Shown here one piece after another: positions 24,282 to 32,974 of a stretch of DNA of 64,000 nucleotides. The notes below the pieces were generated by a model, which was given only the letters and a program-made list of their open reading frames with translations, did not search any database and was not told where the DNA came from. Source of the stretch: Oscillospiraceae bacterium (lineage in GTDB: Bacteria; Bacillota; Clostridia; Oscillospirales; Ruminococcaceae). Both the position numbers and the translations under genes were made by a program. The DNA is taken from NCBI GenBank assembly GCA_031260665.1, contig JAISLD010000036.1, positions 62,001 to 126,000 on the forward strand. Direction: 5' to 3'. Positions within the stretch are counted from its first letter, which is position 1. Every line of letters starts with the position of its first letter.

Positions 24282-25823
24282 TCATTCCCACTCAATCGTA
24301 GCGGGCGGCTTTGACGTGATGTCATAGCAAACGCGGCCAATCCCGCTGACCTCGTTCACAATCCGTGTTGACACCTTGGAAAGCTGGTCATACGGAAGCC
24401 TCGCGAAGTCTGCGGTCATAAAGTCGTCGGTGTTGACGGCACGAAGCACGCAGGTATAGCCATAGCTTCTCTCATCGCCCGTCACCCCGACCGACCTCGT
24501 GTCGGTCAGCACCGCGAAGTATTGCCCCGGGGTGACGATAAACTGCTCAAGTTCGCTTCTGAATATGTAGTCGGCTTGCTTCAGCAGTGTCAGCTTTTCG
24601 CGCGTCACTTCCCCGATGATACGAATGGCAAGCCCGGGACCCGGGAACGGTTGCCTGTTTACGAGATGTTTCGGCAGTCCGAGTGACGTGCCAAGGCGGC
24701 GCACCTCGTCTTTGAAGAGAAGCCGAAGCGGTTCAATCAGCTCCTTGAAGTCGATATGTTCGGGCAACCCGCCGACATTGTGGTGCGACTTGATTGTCGC
24801 CGCGTCGCCCGTGCCGCTCTCGATAACATCGGGGTAGATTGTCCCCTGTGCAAGAAAGTCGACCGCGCCTATCTTCTTCGCTTCTTCTTCAAACACAGAT
24901 ATAAACTCCGCACCGATTATCTTTCGCTTTTGTTCTGGGTCGGTGACTCCCGCAAGTTTCGCTAAAAAGCGGTCAGCGGCGTTCACCCGAACAAAGTTGA
25001 TGTCGCCTTTCCCAAATATCGCCTCTATCTCGTCGCCCTCGTTTTGCCTCATCAGTCCGTGGTCAACGAATATGCAGTGCAGGTTCTTGCCGCACGCCTT
25101 GGTGAGGAGAGCGCAGGCTACACTGCTGTCAACGCCACCAGACAAAGCAAGCAGGGCTTTTTTGCCGCCGATTTTGTCTTTAAGTAGCTTCACGGCGGTG
25201 TCGGCATAGCTTGACATCTGCCAGTCGCCGCTTGCCTTGCATACGTTGTAAAGGAAATTGCGCAGCATTTCTTTGCCGAAATCCGTGTGAGTGACTTCGG
25301 GGTGGAACTGAACCGCGTAGATTCGCTTTTCGTCACTTCCGAAAGCCGCGACGGGGCACTTTGCTGTCGTCGCGAGGACGCTCCACGAGGGGGGCGGCGT
25401 TTTGATGAAATCGTTGTGGCTCATCCAGACTTCGGAAGCGGACGGCGTGTTGTCAAACAGGGGGCTTCGCTTAAAGAAACACGAGGTCTTGCCGAACTCT
25501 GACGTGCTGCCGCTTGCTCCCGCTTTCTCCACCGTGCCGCCGAGCAGGTGGGCGGTAAGCTGTGCGCCGTAACATATCCCGAGTATCGGGATACCGAGGT
25601 TGAATATCTCTCTGCTGATTGTCGGCGCGTCGACGGTGTAAACCCCGGCGGGTCCCCCTGTGAAGATAATCCCGATAGGTTTCGCCGCTTTTTTGTTTGT
25701 GACAGCGGCGAGTGCCGACCTGTAAGGCACGACTTCGCAGTAAACACCGTGGTCACGAACACGCCGAGCAATCAGCTGATTGTACTGACCGCCGAAGTCG
25801 ATGATTAAAACCATTTCATTCAT
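24282..25823 (-). CDS. guaA: GMP synthase (glutamine-hydrolysing)
   Basis: Converts XMP to GMP with glutamine and ATP. It has 513 residues and three domains. The class I glutaminase (1-195) has the nucleophile in [17 protein letters not shown] and the His/Glu in [18 protein letters not shown]. The ATP pyrophosphatase has [17 protein letters not shown]. The C-terminal dimerisation domain ends [10 protein letters not shown]. No purine riboswitch was seen in the short leader. It stands apart from other purine genes; hpt for salvage lies 31 kb away. Confidence 0.98.
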   Translation of the reverse strand: MNEMVLIIDFGGQYNQLIARRVRDHGVYCEVVPYRSALAAVTNKKAAKPIGIIFTGGPAGVYTVDAPTISREIFNLGIPILGICYGAQLTAHLLGGTVEKAGASGSTSEFGKTSCFFKRSPLFDNTPSASEVWMSHNDFIKTPPPSWSVLATTAKCPVAAFGSDEKRIYAVQFHPEVTHTDFGKEMLRNFLYNVCKASGDWQMSSYADTAVKLLKDKIGGKKALLALSGGVDSSVACALLTKACGKNLHCIFVDHGLMRQNEGDEIEAIFGKGDINFVRVNAADRFLAKLAGVTDPEQKRKIIGAEFISVFEEEAKKIGAVDFLAQGTIYPDVIESGTGDAATIKSHHNVGGLPEHIDFKELIEPLRLLFKDEVRRLGTSLGLPKHLVNRQPFPGPGLAIRIIGEVTREKLTLLKQADYIFRSELEQFIVTPGQYFAVLTDTRSVGVTGDERSYGYTCVLRAVNTDDFMTADFARLPYDQLSKVSTRIVNEVSGIGRVCYDITSKPPATIEWE

Positions 25824-25855
25824 AATAAAACGTCCCTATTGTTATTAACTATCTT

Positions 25856-25893
25856 TGCGTACTCTTTCCCAAAATGGGGGGAGAGGGTACGCA
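25856..25893. terminator. Hairpin between guaA and the HD-domain gene
   Basis: TGCGTACTCTTTCCC pairs with GGGGGGAGAGGGTACGCA with small mismatches. It is a long, stable hairpin in the gap between two genes on the same strand, ending the HD gene transcript before guaA. Its CTCTTTCCC/GGGAGAG core is reminiscent of family C. Confidence 0.6.
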
Positions 25894-25906
25894 TTATATT
25901 ATTTGT

Positions 25907-26377
25907 TTAAGCTAACTTAGACATAGTTTCAGTCACAGAGCAGCACTTGTCGGCAAGGCACAGCAGCCAGCCCTCACGGTTACGCGGCAACCGCCAAAAA
26001 GTAAACGGCCACATGTGGCAAAAGATGATATCGCGTTCTTTCTTCGTCAGCGGAAAGCGAGCCGAAGCGTTCTCCATCGCAATCCTTGGGTGAACAAAGC
26101 CGTGGAGTTCACGCAGTTTCTTCTTGTGCCAATCGTAGAGAAAGAAGTCGTGAAGAAACGCGCCGACAGCAAGCGCCTTGAGGTCAAAGCGGAGCGGATT
26201 GCCGAACAACAGGGCGGCGCGCAGGCAAAACCTCACGGTTCGCATACAGTGCTGATAGACCGACACATCGCCGTGCATAATGACGTCGTTCATCAGCGTG
26301 ACATCGGGGTGAGCGAGAATCTCGCGCAAGTAGCGGTGAGTGAGCAGGTCAAGGGTTATCTTCTTGTTCGTCATCAT
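25907..26377 (-). CDS. HD-domain protein (putative phosphohydrolase)
   Basis: About 156 residues. The motif order H...HD fits the HD superfamily: VYQHCMRTVRFCLRAALLFG supplies the first His, LKALAVGAFLHDFFLYDWH the HD pair, and HPRIAMENA and IIFCHMWPF further histidines. These proteins usually hydrolyse phosphate esters of nucleotides. The gene overlaps the end of the upstream CmpB-like permease gene by 29 bases, a pairing I recall from clostridia. Start codon choice (26377 or 26374) is uncertain because no clear ribosome binding site is present, which fits translational coupling. Confidence 0.82.
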   Translation of the reverse strand: MMTNKKITLDLLTHRYLREILAHPDVTLMNDVIMHGDVSVYQHCMRTVRFCLRAALLFGNPLRFDLKALAVGAFLHDFFLYDWHKKKLRELHGFVHPRIAMENASARFPLTKKERDIIFCHMWPFTFWRLPRNREGWLLCLADKCCSVTETMSKLA

Positions 26378-27098
26378 CAAAACCGTGTTCAATGTAGAAA
26401 AGATATGCTTCGTCGTCGGGGTCGTAGTCATACGGTTCGTCAAATCGAACAAGACCTGTGTGACGCGCCGTCCACGAATGAATGAAAGAGCGGGTTCTCC
26501 TCACCGTGTAGGATATCTGGTGCTGAATCCGTTTCACTCTCTCTGTCGGAAGCTTTGCGGCAATTCTCTCGAACCGTTCGTACTTGCGGACAGCCATCAC
26601 CGCGTCATACGTCATCATAAACATAAACACGGTGTTGACAAGAATGACGGCGTTTTCGTCAACTGTCTTGATAAAAGGGTAGAGTGTGCCGAACAACGCG
26701 TAGACGAGCATTAAGGCGAGAAGCCCCCAAAAGATTGACGAGAATAAGTTGATGCGGTTCTTATAAGTAAAGCGAAGCATTGAGTAATCCCAGAACTGCC
26801 GATTGAACAGCTTCTCGAGGATAACCCCCGTCATATACTCAAGCACCGTGCAGGCGCCCATGCCGACAAGGAACACAAACAGCGGGTGATTCTTAAACGG
26901 CAAGCAAAACAAGAGCATTGCGATTGCGCCGAACCCGTATATCGGGATATACGGTCCTTTAAGGAACCCCCTGTTGATAAGACGGCGCGCGTAAAGCGAC
27001 TCGATGATAGATTCCTGAACCCACCCCCACACGGAGAAGAAAAAGAACAGCAACAACATCTTTGCAAGGGAAAGGTCCTGTAGTAATAAATGGTGCAT
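26349..27098 (-). CDS. CmpB-like putative ABC-transporter type IV membrane protein
   Basis: The 249-residue protein matches the CmpB family (putative ABC-transporter type IV, PF06541): four or five membrane helices with FFFFSVWGWVQESIIESLY, LINRGFLKGPYIPIYGFGAI and LEYMTGVILEKLFNRQFWDYS. The Trp/Tyr-rich signature with GxxxGPxxPIYGxG is typical. No ATP-binding partner is adjacent, and transport has not been shown for the family to my knowledge. The C-terminus is basic, then strongly acidic. It is followed by an overlapping HD-domain gene and preceded by a zinc-ribbon protein after 9 bases, making a three-gene unit. Confidence 0.86.
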   Translation of the reverse strand: MHHLLLQDLSLAKMLLLFFFFSVWGWVQESIIESLYARRLINRGFLKGPYIPIYGFGAIAMLLFCLPFKNHPLFVFLVGMGACTVLEYMTGVILEKLFNRQFWDYSMLRFTYKNRINLFSSIFWGLLALMLVYALFGTLYPFIKTVDENAVILVNTVFMFMMTYDAVMAVRKYERFERIAAKLPTERVKRIQHQISYTVRRTRSFIHSWTARHTGLVRFDEPYDYDPDDEAYLFYIEHGFDDDEQEDNP

Positions 27099-27107
27099 AG
27101 TTTCCTA

Positions 27108-28178
27108 TTATTCTTCCGCTTCAGGTTCAGCTTCTTCTTCAGCCGCTTCCCCGTGACCTTTGGCTTTCGCCTTTTTGGTTTCGGTGGTTTCTTCTTCGGC
27201 TTTGGTCTTGTCGCTGTGGGCGGCGCGTTCAAGCTGATAGTTGACGTATCCCGCGTCACAAGGCTTCCACGCCGTGCTTCCCGCGTTTATCGCCGAATTT
27301 GCCGCGTCAAACGCTTCTTTTTGCCCCATCATTGCCGCCGCTGTTATTCGGTCGCGGTTGTTGTCGCTGTCTTTCAGCTGATTATAAAGTGATTCGTTGA
27401 ACGGCAGGTATATCGTGTAGTCCCCGTCCTCATAGACAATGCGGAGATTCAGTTCTTTGTATCCCGTAACTGAGTCGGGGGTGTAACCACAGAGGATTAT
27501 CTCGGTGAAGAGCTTGCCTTTACGAACAAACGCGGAGCGTAAGCGAAGGTCAGCGGCTTCGGGCACGTTGTCCTCTGTTATCAGCACACATTCTTTCACA
27601 AAGCGGTTGTTCTCGGTGTCGTATGCCATATCACCGAAGAAATAGCTGAGGGCAATCCCAAGTGAGAACGCCGCAACCGCGATAAGAATAGTCAGCACCA
27701 AATGAACAAGCGCACGTGGAATGACGGCGTTCAGTGTTTGAAGCAGATAGCTTTTCCCACCCTTGAACACCCATGTCTTGCGTCGTTTTCGCTTTTTTGG
27801 CTTGAGGAATGGGATAGACAAGGCTTTGCGTTTCTTTGCGGGCTTCTTCTTCTTTTTCTTCGGTTGCTTTATCGGTTTTGGCTTCTTCGGTTTAGGCGGC
27901 GCTTTCAGCGGTGGTTCTTTGGCGGCGGCACCGGGCTGAAACTCTGCCATCGCTCCCCCAAGAAACGCAAGCTGCGCTTCTGCGGTTATCTCGTCCCCGT
28001 GAACCACCACGGTGTCGGATTCATCAGCAGCGGGTTCTTCTTCAGCGGCAGGTGGTTCTTCTTCAGCAGATTTTTTTGGGTCGGGGATAATAGGCGGCAA
28101 CTTGAGGCCGCACTTTGGGCAAAAGTTGAGCGACTCGGCTTCAAGTTTGGCTGAGCAACCGGGGCAAATAATATTCAT
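27108..28178 (-). CDS. Zinc-ribbon membrane protein, uncharacterized
   Basis: The 356 residues begin with MNIICPGCSAKLEAESLNFCPKCG, a CxxC...CxxC zinc ribbon (residues 5-23). An acidic linker and a very basic region (about 92-135, KPKKPKPIKQPKKKKKK-like) follow, then one transmembrane helix near 155-185 (LVHLVLTILIAVAAFSLGIAL) and an extracytoplasmic domain (190-320). The tail is again charged, rich in E and K. This resembles the zinc-ribbon domain proteins common in clostridia. The function is unknown. It is the first gene of the unit with the CmpB and HD genes and has its own promoter. Confidence 0.75.
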   Translation of the reverse strand: MNIICPGCSAKLEAESLNFCPKCGLKLPPIIPDPKKSAEEEPPAAEEEPAADESDTVVVHGDEITAEAQLAFLGGAMAEFQPGAAAKEPPLKAPPKPKKPKPIKQPKKKKKKPAKKRKALSIPFLKPKKRKRRKTWVFKGGKSYLLQTLNAVIPRALVHLVLTILIAVAAFSLGIALSYFFGDMAYDTENNRFVKECVLITEDNVPEAADLRLRSAFVRKGKLFTEIILCGYTPDSVTGYKELNLRIVYEDGDYTIYLPFNESLYNQLKDSDNNRDRITAAAMMGQKEAFDAANSAINAGSTAWKPCDAGYVNYQLERAAHSDKTKAEEETTETKKAKAKGHGEAAEEEAEPEAEE

Positions 28179-28230
28179 ATGTCTGCACCTAATGACAAAG
28201 TGTAGCTGTGTTTATTCTACATACTCTCTC

Positions 28231-28259
28231 ATTATAACATATAAACAAATCATTTGCAA
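28231..28259 (-). promoter_or_regulatory. Promoter of the zinc-ribbon/CmpB/HD unit
   Basis: On the minus strand TTGCAA (28254-28259) and TATAAT (28231-28236) with a 17-base spacer, about 50 bases before the start codon. Confidence 0.75.
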
Positions 28260-28263
28260 GTCG

Positions 28264-28315
28264 GTCCGTGCCTACCCCTCGGGGCACAGGCGACACGCAA
28301 TAGAGTTAATGCGAC
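28264..28315 (+). repeat. Hybrid repeat: family A hairpin joined to a family B tail
   Basis: GTGCCTACCCCTCGGGGCAC gives the hairpin head of family A. It continues AGGCGACACGCAATAGAG and TTAATGCGAC, the tail of family B. This junction suggests the two families are versions of one modular element. The right end contains the stop codon and last codons of the small Cys-rich gene. Confidence 0.7.
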
Positions 28316-28467
28316 ACGGTCGTGTTCAAGTCATATTGCGTATTAGAAACCGACTCATAGTATCGGCAACCCGCGCCAACCGCGTTGGTCACTTGCGCAC
28401 CCGCGGTGAGGGCGCAGTACCCGTTGTCGCAGTGGCGACACTTTTCGCTGCAAGGTATGATGTTCAT
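28306..28467 (-). CDS. Small cysteine-rich protein (53 residues)
   Basis: Reading the minus strand from the ATG at 28465-28467 gives MNIIPCSEKCRHCDNGYCAL followed by a middle part ending GCRYYES and a short tail. The cysteine pattern (C-x3-C-x2-C-x4-C, then one more 16 residues on) matches tiny clostridial proteins often mislabelled hydroxymyristoyl-ACP dehydratase; they probably bind metal. GAGG lies 7-10 bases upstream. The last few codons and the stop lie within a dispersed repeat. Expression and function are unknown. Confidence 0.72.
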   Translation of the reverse strand: MNIIPCSEKCRHCDNGYCALTAGAQVTNAVGAGCRYYESVSNTQYDLNTTVSH

Positions 28468-28560
28468 ATAAACCTCGTCTGATGAATAACTACTCGTTTC
28501 GCTAATATTATGCGGCGGTCACTTCAAAAAATACAGAGCAACTTGTTAACTATTCGCTCA

Positions 28561-28647
28561 GTGTTTTCCCCCGTGGAAGAGAACACTAAACGCAACTCAT
28601 CTCATTAGCTCTATTGCCCGTCATACCCCTCGGGGCACAGCCGACAG
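28561..28647. repeat. Family C palindrome and a fused A/B fragment
   Basis: GTGTTTTCCCCCG and GAGAACAC (28561-28586) form a shortened family C hairpin. Farther on, CTCTATTGCCCGTCATACCC (28609-28628) joins the inverted family B tail directly to the family A core, then CTCGGGGCACAGCCGACAG. The remaining DNA between 28468 and the GH25 promoter shows no gene. Confidence 0.65.
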
Positions 28648-28685
28648 CGACTTGTTTGTCAAACTTCGACGGAAAAATTATCAGG

Positions 28686-28714
28686 TTGACAAATCTCTCG
28701 AAATATGTTTTAAT
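28686..28714 (+). promoter_or_regulatory. Promoter of the GH25 gene
   Basis: TTGACA (28686-28691) and TTTAAT (28709-28714) with a 17-base spacer. A TATC tetranucleotide repeat follows at about 28731-28743. The leader of about 110 bases ends with AGGAG before the ATG. Confidence 0.75.
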
Positions 28715-28830
28715 ATATATGCGTTTCTTATCTATCTATCTATAAGAGTAACTTTGTTCTGTCGGCAAACGAAGAACACGCAGTCGCTGCGGCAGAACCC
28801 ACATACATCTAATACATACAGGAGAACACG

Positions 28831-30408
28831 ATGTCTTTTTACATAAAGAGAATCTTAGCCTTTACTGTTATGCTTGCAACCTTGTTTACCATTGTCAACG
28901 TGCCGTCAGCCGCCGCTTCATACATCGCTTATGACGGCAAGATGACGATGAAGTCAGGCGTGGTCTACACCGTGAAGAAAACCGTCACGGTCACAGGGAA
29001 TATGACAATCCCGACAGGAGCGAAGCTGCTTGTCTACGACGGCGCAACGCTTAAGCTGTCGGGTGCCTCAAAGACCTACGATGTCAAAGGCACGCTGTCA
29101 ACAGCGGCAGGCGGCACGGTGTCGCTGGTTCGTGGCGCGCTGACGATTGACGGCGGCGGTGCGGTCAGTGTTTACGGCACAATGCTTCACTATAAAGACG
29201 CTCTCCTTAAAATCAAGAGCGGTGAGCTGAAAGTCTTTAACGCAGGCGACTTCACGTCGTCGGGCAAGGTGCAGATTTACACAGGCGGTTCTTTTCTTGT
29301 ACGAAATAAAGCGGTGTTCACCAAGTCAAGCGACGTCACGGTCACGGGTTCTGTCACGAGTGACAAAGGCGCTGAACTGTCGCTTCAAGGCGCGTTCGGT
29401 ATCACCAAGGCAGGCAGTGTTGTGAGCAATGGTCATCTCACGGTCGGCGGTGTGGGCGTGGTGAAGAACAGCGGCGTGTTCACCTTGGCAAAAGGCTCGA
29501 CTATCACGAAGTTCGGCAAAATCATCAACTCCAAGAACGGCAGCTTCCGTGACCTCCGCACAGCTTCAGACAAAGCGGACAACAGCTTGGTTGAAATGCT
29601 GGCGGCAGCACCCAAGGTGGTGAGCCTTGGCATTGACGTGTCGTTCTATCAAGGCAACATTGACTGGAAAATGGTGAAGAACTCGGGTGTTCGCTTCGCG
29701 ATACTGCGTGCGGGTCGCGGCACATTCAGCGACGCGAAGCCGATTGCCGAGGACACGACTTTCAGGCAGAACCTTGAGGGAGCAAACGCGGCCGGAATGG
29801 ACATCGGCGTTTATTTCTACAGCTATGCCAAGTCGGTCAGTGAGATAAAGCAGGAAGCGAAGTTCCTGGTCAACTCACTGAACGGCATAGAGCTGCGTTA
29901 TCCCGTGGTGCTGGACGTGGAAGAGGACGACAGCTCAATCAGCGTGTCGGTTATGACCAAAATGGTCGAGGCGTTCTGCGACATCATCGTTGACGCGGGT
30001 TACTACCCAATGCTTTATTCACACGGAACGTGGCTGAACAAGTATCTCGACAATAATACCCTCAACAAGTATCCCGTGTGGCTTGCGGCTATTCAGCAAA
30101 ATCCGACCTACAAAGGCACATACTATATGTGGCAGTATTCGTGGAAAGGCAGTGTGCCGGGTATCACGGGAGATGTTGACCTCAACGTGTCGTATCGAGA
30201 TTTCCCGACGCTTCTTTATAACAACAAGTTCAATCACATCGCGACCAAGCCGACCCCGATAACAACCAGCGACCCCGAGCCGTTCTCTGAGGTGAAGTAC
30301 GACACATCGACGAATATCCCGGACGCTGAAGCTGACAGCGGCGACGGTTGGAGCAGTGACGACGACAGCGACGACGAGATAACAATGGACGACACGGTCT
30401 ACGAGTGA
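28831..30408 (+). CDS. Secreted GH25 muramidase with a beta-helix-like N-terminal region
   Basis: The 525-residue protein has a signal peptide (1-29, ILAFTVMLATLFTIVNVPSAAA). Residues about 35-245 are short beta-strand repeats (for example GKVQIYTGGSFLVRNKAVF and GAFGITKAGSVVSNGHLTVG) that suggest a beta-helix or filament-forming scaffold. The GH25 lysozyme domain (about 265-460) has SLGIDVSFYQGNIDWKMVK, AILRAGRG and VVLDVEEDD with the catalytic Asp/Glu. It should cut peptidoglycan between MurNAc and GlcNAc. The tail is very acidic (SDDDSDDE), with no anchor. It is monocistronic. Confidence 0.93.
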   Translation: MSFYIKRILAFTVMLATLFTIVNVPSAAASYIAYDGKMTMKSGVVYTVKKTVTVTGNMTIPTGAKLLVYDGATLKLSGASKTYDVKGTLSTAAGGTVSLVRGALTIDGGGAVSVYGTMLHYKDALLKIKSGELKVFNAGDFTSSGKVQIYTGGSFLVRNKAVFTKSSDVTVTGSVTSDKGAELSLQGAFGITKAGSVVSNGHLTVGGVGVVKNSGVFTLAKGSTITKFGKIINSKNGSFRDLRTASDKADNSLVEMLAAAPKVVSLGIDVSFYQGNIDWKMVKNSGVRFAILRAGRGTFSDAKPIAEDTTFRQNLEGANAAGMDIGVYFYSYAKSVSEIKQEAKFLVNSLNGIELRYPVVLDVEEDDSSISVSVMTKMVEAFCDIIVDAGYYPMLYSHGTWLNKYLDNNTLNKYPVWLAAIQQNPTYKGTYYMWQYSWKGSVPGITGDVDLNVSYRDFPTLLYNNKFNHIATKPTPITTSDPEPFSEVKYDTSTNIPDAEADSGDGWSSDDDSDDEITMDDTVYE

Positions 30409-30418
30409 TATCGGTCCT

Positions 30419-30480
30419 AAGGTGAAAGCCCTTGCCGTCGCCGCAGTGGCGGAATCTATCAAGGCGGCGGCGTAGCCTTG
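30419..30480 (+). repeat. Partial family A repeat
   Basis: AAGGTGAAAGCCCTTGCCGT, then CGCCGCAGTGGCGGAATCTA: the right half of family A. The terminal hairpin has changed arms (CCGCCGCAGTGGCGG against CCGCTCCCGCAGGAGCGG). A further GC-rich inverted segment follows. Confidence 0.65.
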
Positions 30481-30531
30481 AAGTGCGACAAACTCAGCAC
30501 TCAATAACCGATGTGAGCGGTTGAGCTTTTC

Positions 30532-30577
30532 AAAAACAACAACCCCGACTGTTTAATCAGTCGGGGTTGTTGTTTTT
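30532..30577. terminator. Bidirectional terminator at the gtrA end
   Basis: A perfect 20-bp inverted repeat (arms end in CCCCGACTG and start with CAGTCGGGG) has a 6-base loop and A/T-rich outer arms. It ends both the GH25 transcript and the convergent gtrA transcript. The stop codon of gtrA lies inside the hairpin. Confidence 0.9.
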
Positions 30578-31030
30578 CTTAAACACGAGCAACTTACTTA
30601 AAACATAGTTCAACACCACAATGATAACCGCGTCGGCACACTTGACGAGAATCTCCCACGTGGGAGCGTACCACTTCGGCAAGTCGAGCAGAAGATAACA
30701 AAACGCCGTGTCAACCACAAGCGACAGCAACCGTGCCCCGACAAACAAGCCAATCTCACGCAGTATGCCCTTGCCTGATGAACGGCTTTCAAAGACGAAC
30801 CGCCTGTTCGTCACATAAGCGAACGTGACAGCGAGAACCCACGAACAGACATTAGGCAAGGCGGTGACACTGCCGAGTATCGAGATGTTTTCGCCCCACA
30901 GCACACGAAACAAAGCGTAAGAGCCAAACGAAACAGCGGTCGTAAGCACACCGAACACAAGATAACGGACGGCTTCTCTTGATGTGACAAGAGAAGCCGC
31001 ACGTTTGATGATATGTTTAATTTTGCTCAA
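30557..31030 (-). CDS. GtrA family membrane protein
   Basis: Four-helix membrane protein of the GtrA/DPMS family, thought to help flip undecaprenyl-linked sugars for surface glycosylation. The 157 residues include REAVRYLVFGVLTTAVSFGSYALF (TM1), VCSWVLAVTFAYVTNRRFVFES with the family hallmark AYVxNRxFVF, and a final helix with VLNYVLSKLLVFKK. It overlaps the end of the upstream AI-2E/pseudopilin gene by 4 bases, so the two are one unit. Glycosyltransferases are encoded farther right. Confidence 0.92.
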   Translation of the reverse strand: MSKIKHIIKRAASLVTSREAVRYLVFGVLTTAVSFGSYALFRVLWGENISILGSVTALPNVCSWVLAVTFAYVTNRRFVFESRSSGKGILREIGLFVGARLLSLVVDTAFCYLLLDLPKWYAPTWEILVKCADAVIIVVLNYVLSKLLVFKKNNNPD

Positions 31031-32937
31031 GGATAAACCCCGATAGCTTTGTTCTCGGAGAGGGAGGGCGTGAAGCTGATATTCGCGATGTTATCGGTGA
31101 ACGACGCGTTAATCACGCGGTAGAACCGCACGCCGTTTGTTTCGGTCACAAGCACTGTCGCACCGAACAGCCCCCTTGACGAGTTGATGTTGACGCCGCC
31201 GCTGAACTGACCCATTCGCTTCAGCGTATACGCAATCTCTTTTCCGACAGGCGTAAGCCCTGCGGCTGTCGCTTCGCCGAATGTGTTGAACGACGTGTTC
31301 GTCACCACGGGCACGCCACCGTCAAGGCTCATTCTTTCGGGCACGTTGTTGGTGAACACCATTGTGATTGTGTGCGTGCCTGTCGCTATTTCCCCCGAGT
31401 AGGGCTTGCCGTCAAGTGCGTTCGCCGACAGCGTGTCTTGCAGCCGATAGTAGAACGCTTTTGCGTTTGTGTCGGCTTCCCGCTTCGGGTTGAGAGCGGA
31501 GAGCGTGGTGGGTATGGCTACAGCGGCAAGCACCGCGAGAATAGCCAGCACGATAATCAGCTCAACCAACGTGAACGCTTTGCGACCGCGTTTCAGCTTC
31601 GCAATCACCTTGCCGACCAAACTGCCGCGGCCTTTCTTGTCCTCGCGGATTTGTTTACTTGCACGCGCCTTTTCGGCGGTAAGTAGGTTCTCGTTCATTG
31701 TGACAAACCCTCCCGTTTCAGTATCGAGTGAATAAAATTCAAGGTAACTTGCCGTTTCAGGCGGCAGCCCTTTGTCTTTGAGGACGGACGATATCTTTGC
31801 TTTGATGAGAGCGTAAAGAGCGGCGAAGAGTGGCACGCCTATTATCAGGCCGACAATACCGAACAGATATTCGCCGAGAATAAGAGCGAAGATAACCCAG
31901 AAGGTGGAAAGCCCTGTGTTGTCGCCGAGAATCTTCGGTTCTATTATATTGCCGTCCACTTGCATAATGACCACGCAGATTATCGCGAAGTAGAGCATCT
32001 GCATCGGGTCAACAAAGAATATCAGCAGTGCTGCGGGTACGGCGCCGATGAACGGTCCAAAGTAAGGAATAATGTTTGACACAGCCATTATGACACTTGC
32101 AAGGAGTGCGTAAGGCACGCCGAATATCGACATGACGACAAAGAACATCACACCGACGACAAGGCAGTCGAGGAGTTTGCCGACGATGAACCCACCGAAC
32201 CGTGCGTTCACGTCGCGAACCTGAAAGAGAACGGCGTTCGCTGTCTTGGGCTTGAAGAAGCAGAACAACAGCTTCTTCGCTTGTGCGGCAAATAGGTCTT
32301 TGCCATACAGCAGGTAGGCGCAGATGATGAAGCCGACGACTATGTTGAATATCAGCGACACTACAGCGATAAGTCCCTCGGAGAGTTTGCCCGCGATGTC
32401 TGTCATTTGCGGCAAGATTGTGTCGCGAAGCCACTCGGTGAGATACCGCGTGAAGTTCGTCAGGAAATCGTTGACTACATCTACGGCTTCGGGGTAACCG
32501 CGCAGTTTGTCTGAAGTCCACTCAAGTGCGCTCTCAAGGTAGACGTTCATGTTGGCGGCAATGTTTTGTATCGTGGTAAAGACTTGAGGTATTACCGCAA
32601 CCAACGCACCCGCAATCAAACCAACAGCAATCATGATAGCGAGAAGCGCGGACGTGATTTTAGAGATTTTGGCGATTCTTCGGGGGGATAACTTGGGGAA
32701 GAAACGCTTGAGGAGAGGACGCAGACACTTGCGGTCGATGAAATTCATCACGGGGGAGAGGAGATAAGCGAAAGCGAAGCCGCAGATAACAGGCATAAAC
32801 GCCCGTGTTATCCCACCGAAGAAGTCGGCGAATATCTTGAAGTTTGTGACGAGAGTATAAAACAGAATGGTCGCCGCTATCACGGCAAACGCCGTAACGC
32901 CTGCCGCCACATACCGCTTGTCAAAGTTAAACTTCAT
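31027..32937 (-). CDS. AI-2E family transporter fused to a C-terminal pseudopilin domain
   Basis: Residues 1-395 are a permease of the AI-2E/PerM family: helices near the N-terminus, long amphipathic region, then GFIVGKLLDCLVVGVMFFVV, NIIPYFGPFIGAVPAALL and IVGLIIGVPLFAALYALIKA. After a charged linker (about 395-450), KRGRKAFTLVELIIVLAILA (about 450-468) is an intact class III pilin leader with Glu+5, followed by a soluble pilin-type domain to residue 636. No stop separates them. The start at 32937 was chosen because the promoter -10 box overlaps the earlier in-frame ATGs, and GGAGAG precedes it. A real fusion, a recent gene fusion or an assembly or sequencing error are all possible. Confidence 0.8.
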   Translation of the reverse strand: MKFNFDKRYVAAGVTAFAVIAATILFYTLVTNFKIFADFFGGITRAFMPVICGFAFAYLLSPVMNFIDRKCLRPLLKRFFPKLSPRRIAKISKITSALLAIMIAVGLIAGALVAVIPQVFTTIQNIAANMNVYLESALEWTSDKLRGYPEAVDVVNDFLTNFTRYLTEWLRDTILPQMTDIAGKLSEGLIAVVSLIFNIVVGFIICAYLLYGKDLFAAQAKKLLFCFFKPKTANAVLFQVRDVNARFGGFIVGKLLDCLVVGVMFFVVMSIFGVPYALLASVIMAVSNIIPYFGPFIGAVPAALLIFFVDPMQMLYFAIICVVIMQVDGNIIEPKILGDNTGLSTFWVIFALILGEYLFGIVGLIIGVPLFAALYALIKAKISSVLKDKGLPPETASYLEFYSLDTETGGFVTMNENLLTAEKARASKQIREDKKGRGSLVGKVIAKLKRGRKAFTLVELIIVLAILAVLAAVAIPTTLSALNPKREADTNAKAFYYRLQDTLSANALDGKPYSGEIATGTHTITMVFTNNVPERMSLDGGVPVVTNTSFNTFGEATAAGLTPVGKEIAYTLKRMGQFSGGVNINSSRGLFGATVLVTETNGVRFYRVINASFTDNIANISFTPSLSENKAIGVYP

Positions 32938-32974
32938 TCGCTCTCCGCTGTCCATTTGCTGTATATTCTCATTC

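Noticed and set aside
25824-25906. A guanine riboswitch upstream of guaA
   Set aside because: The leader is too short and lacks the conserved purine-aptamer core; only an AT-rich stretch and a hairpin are present.
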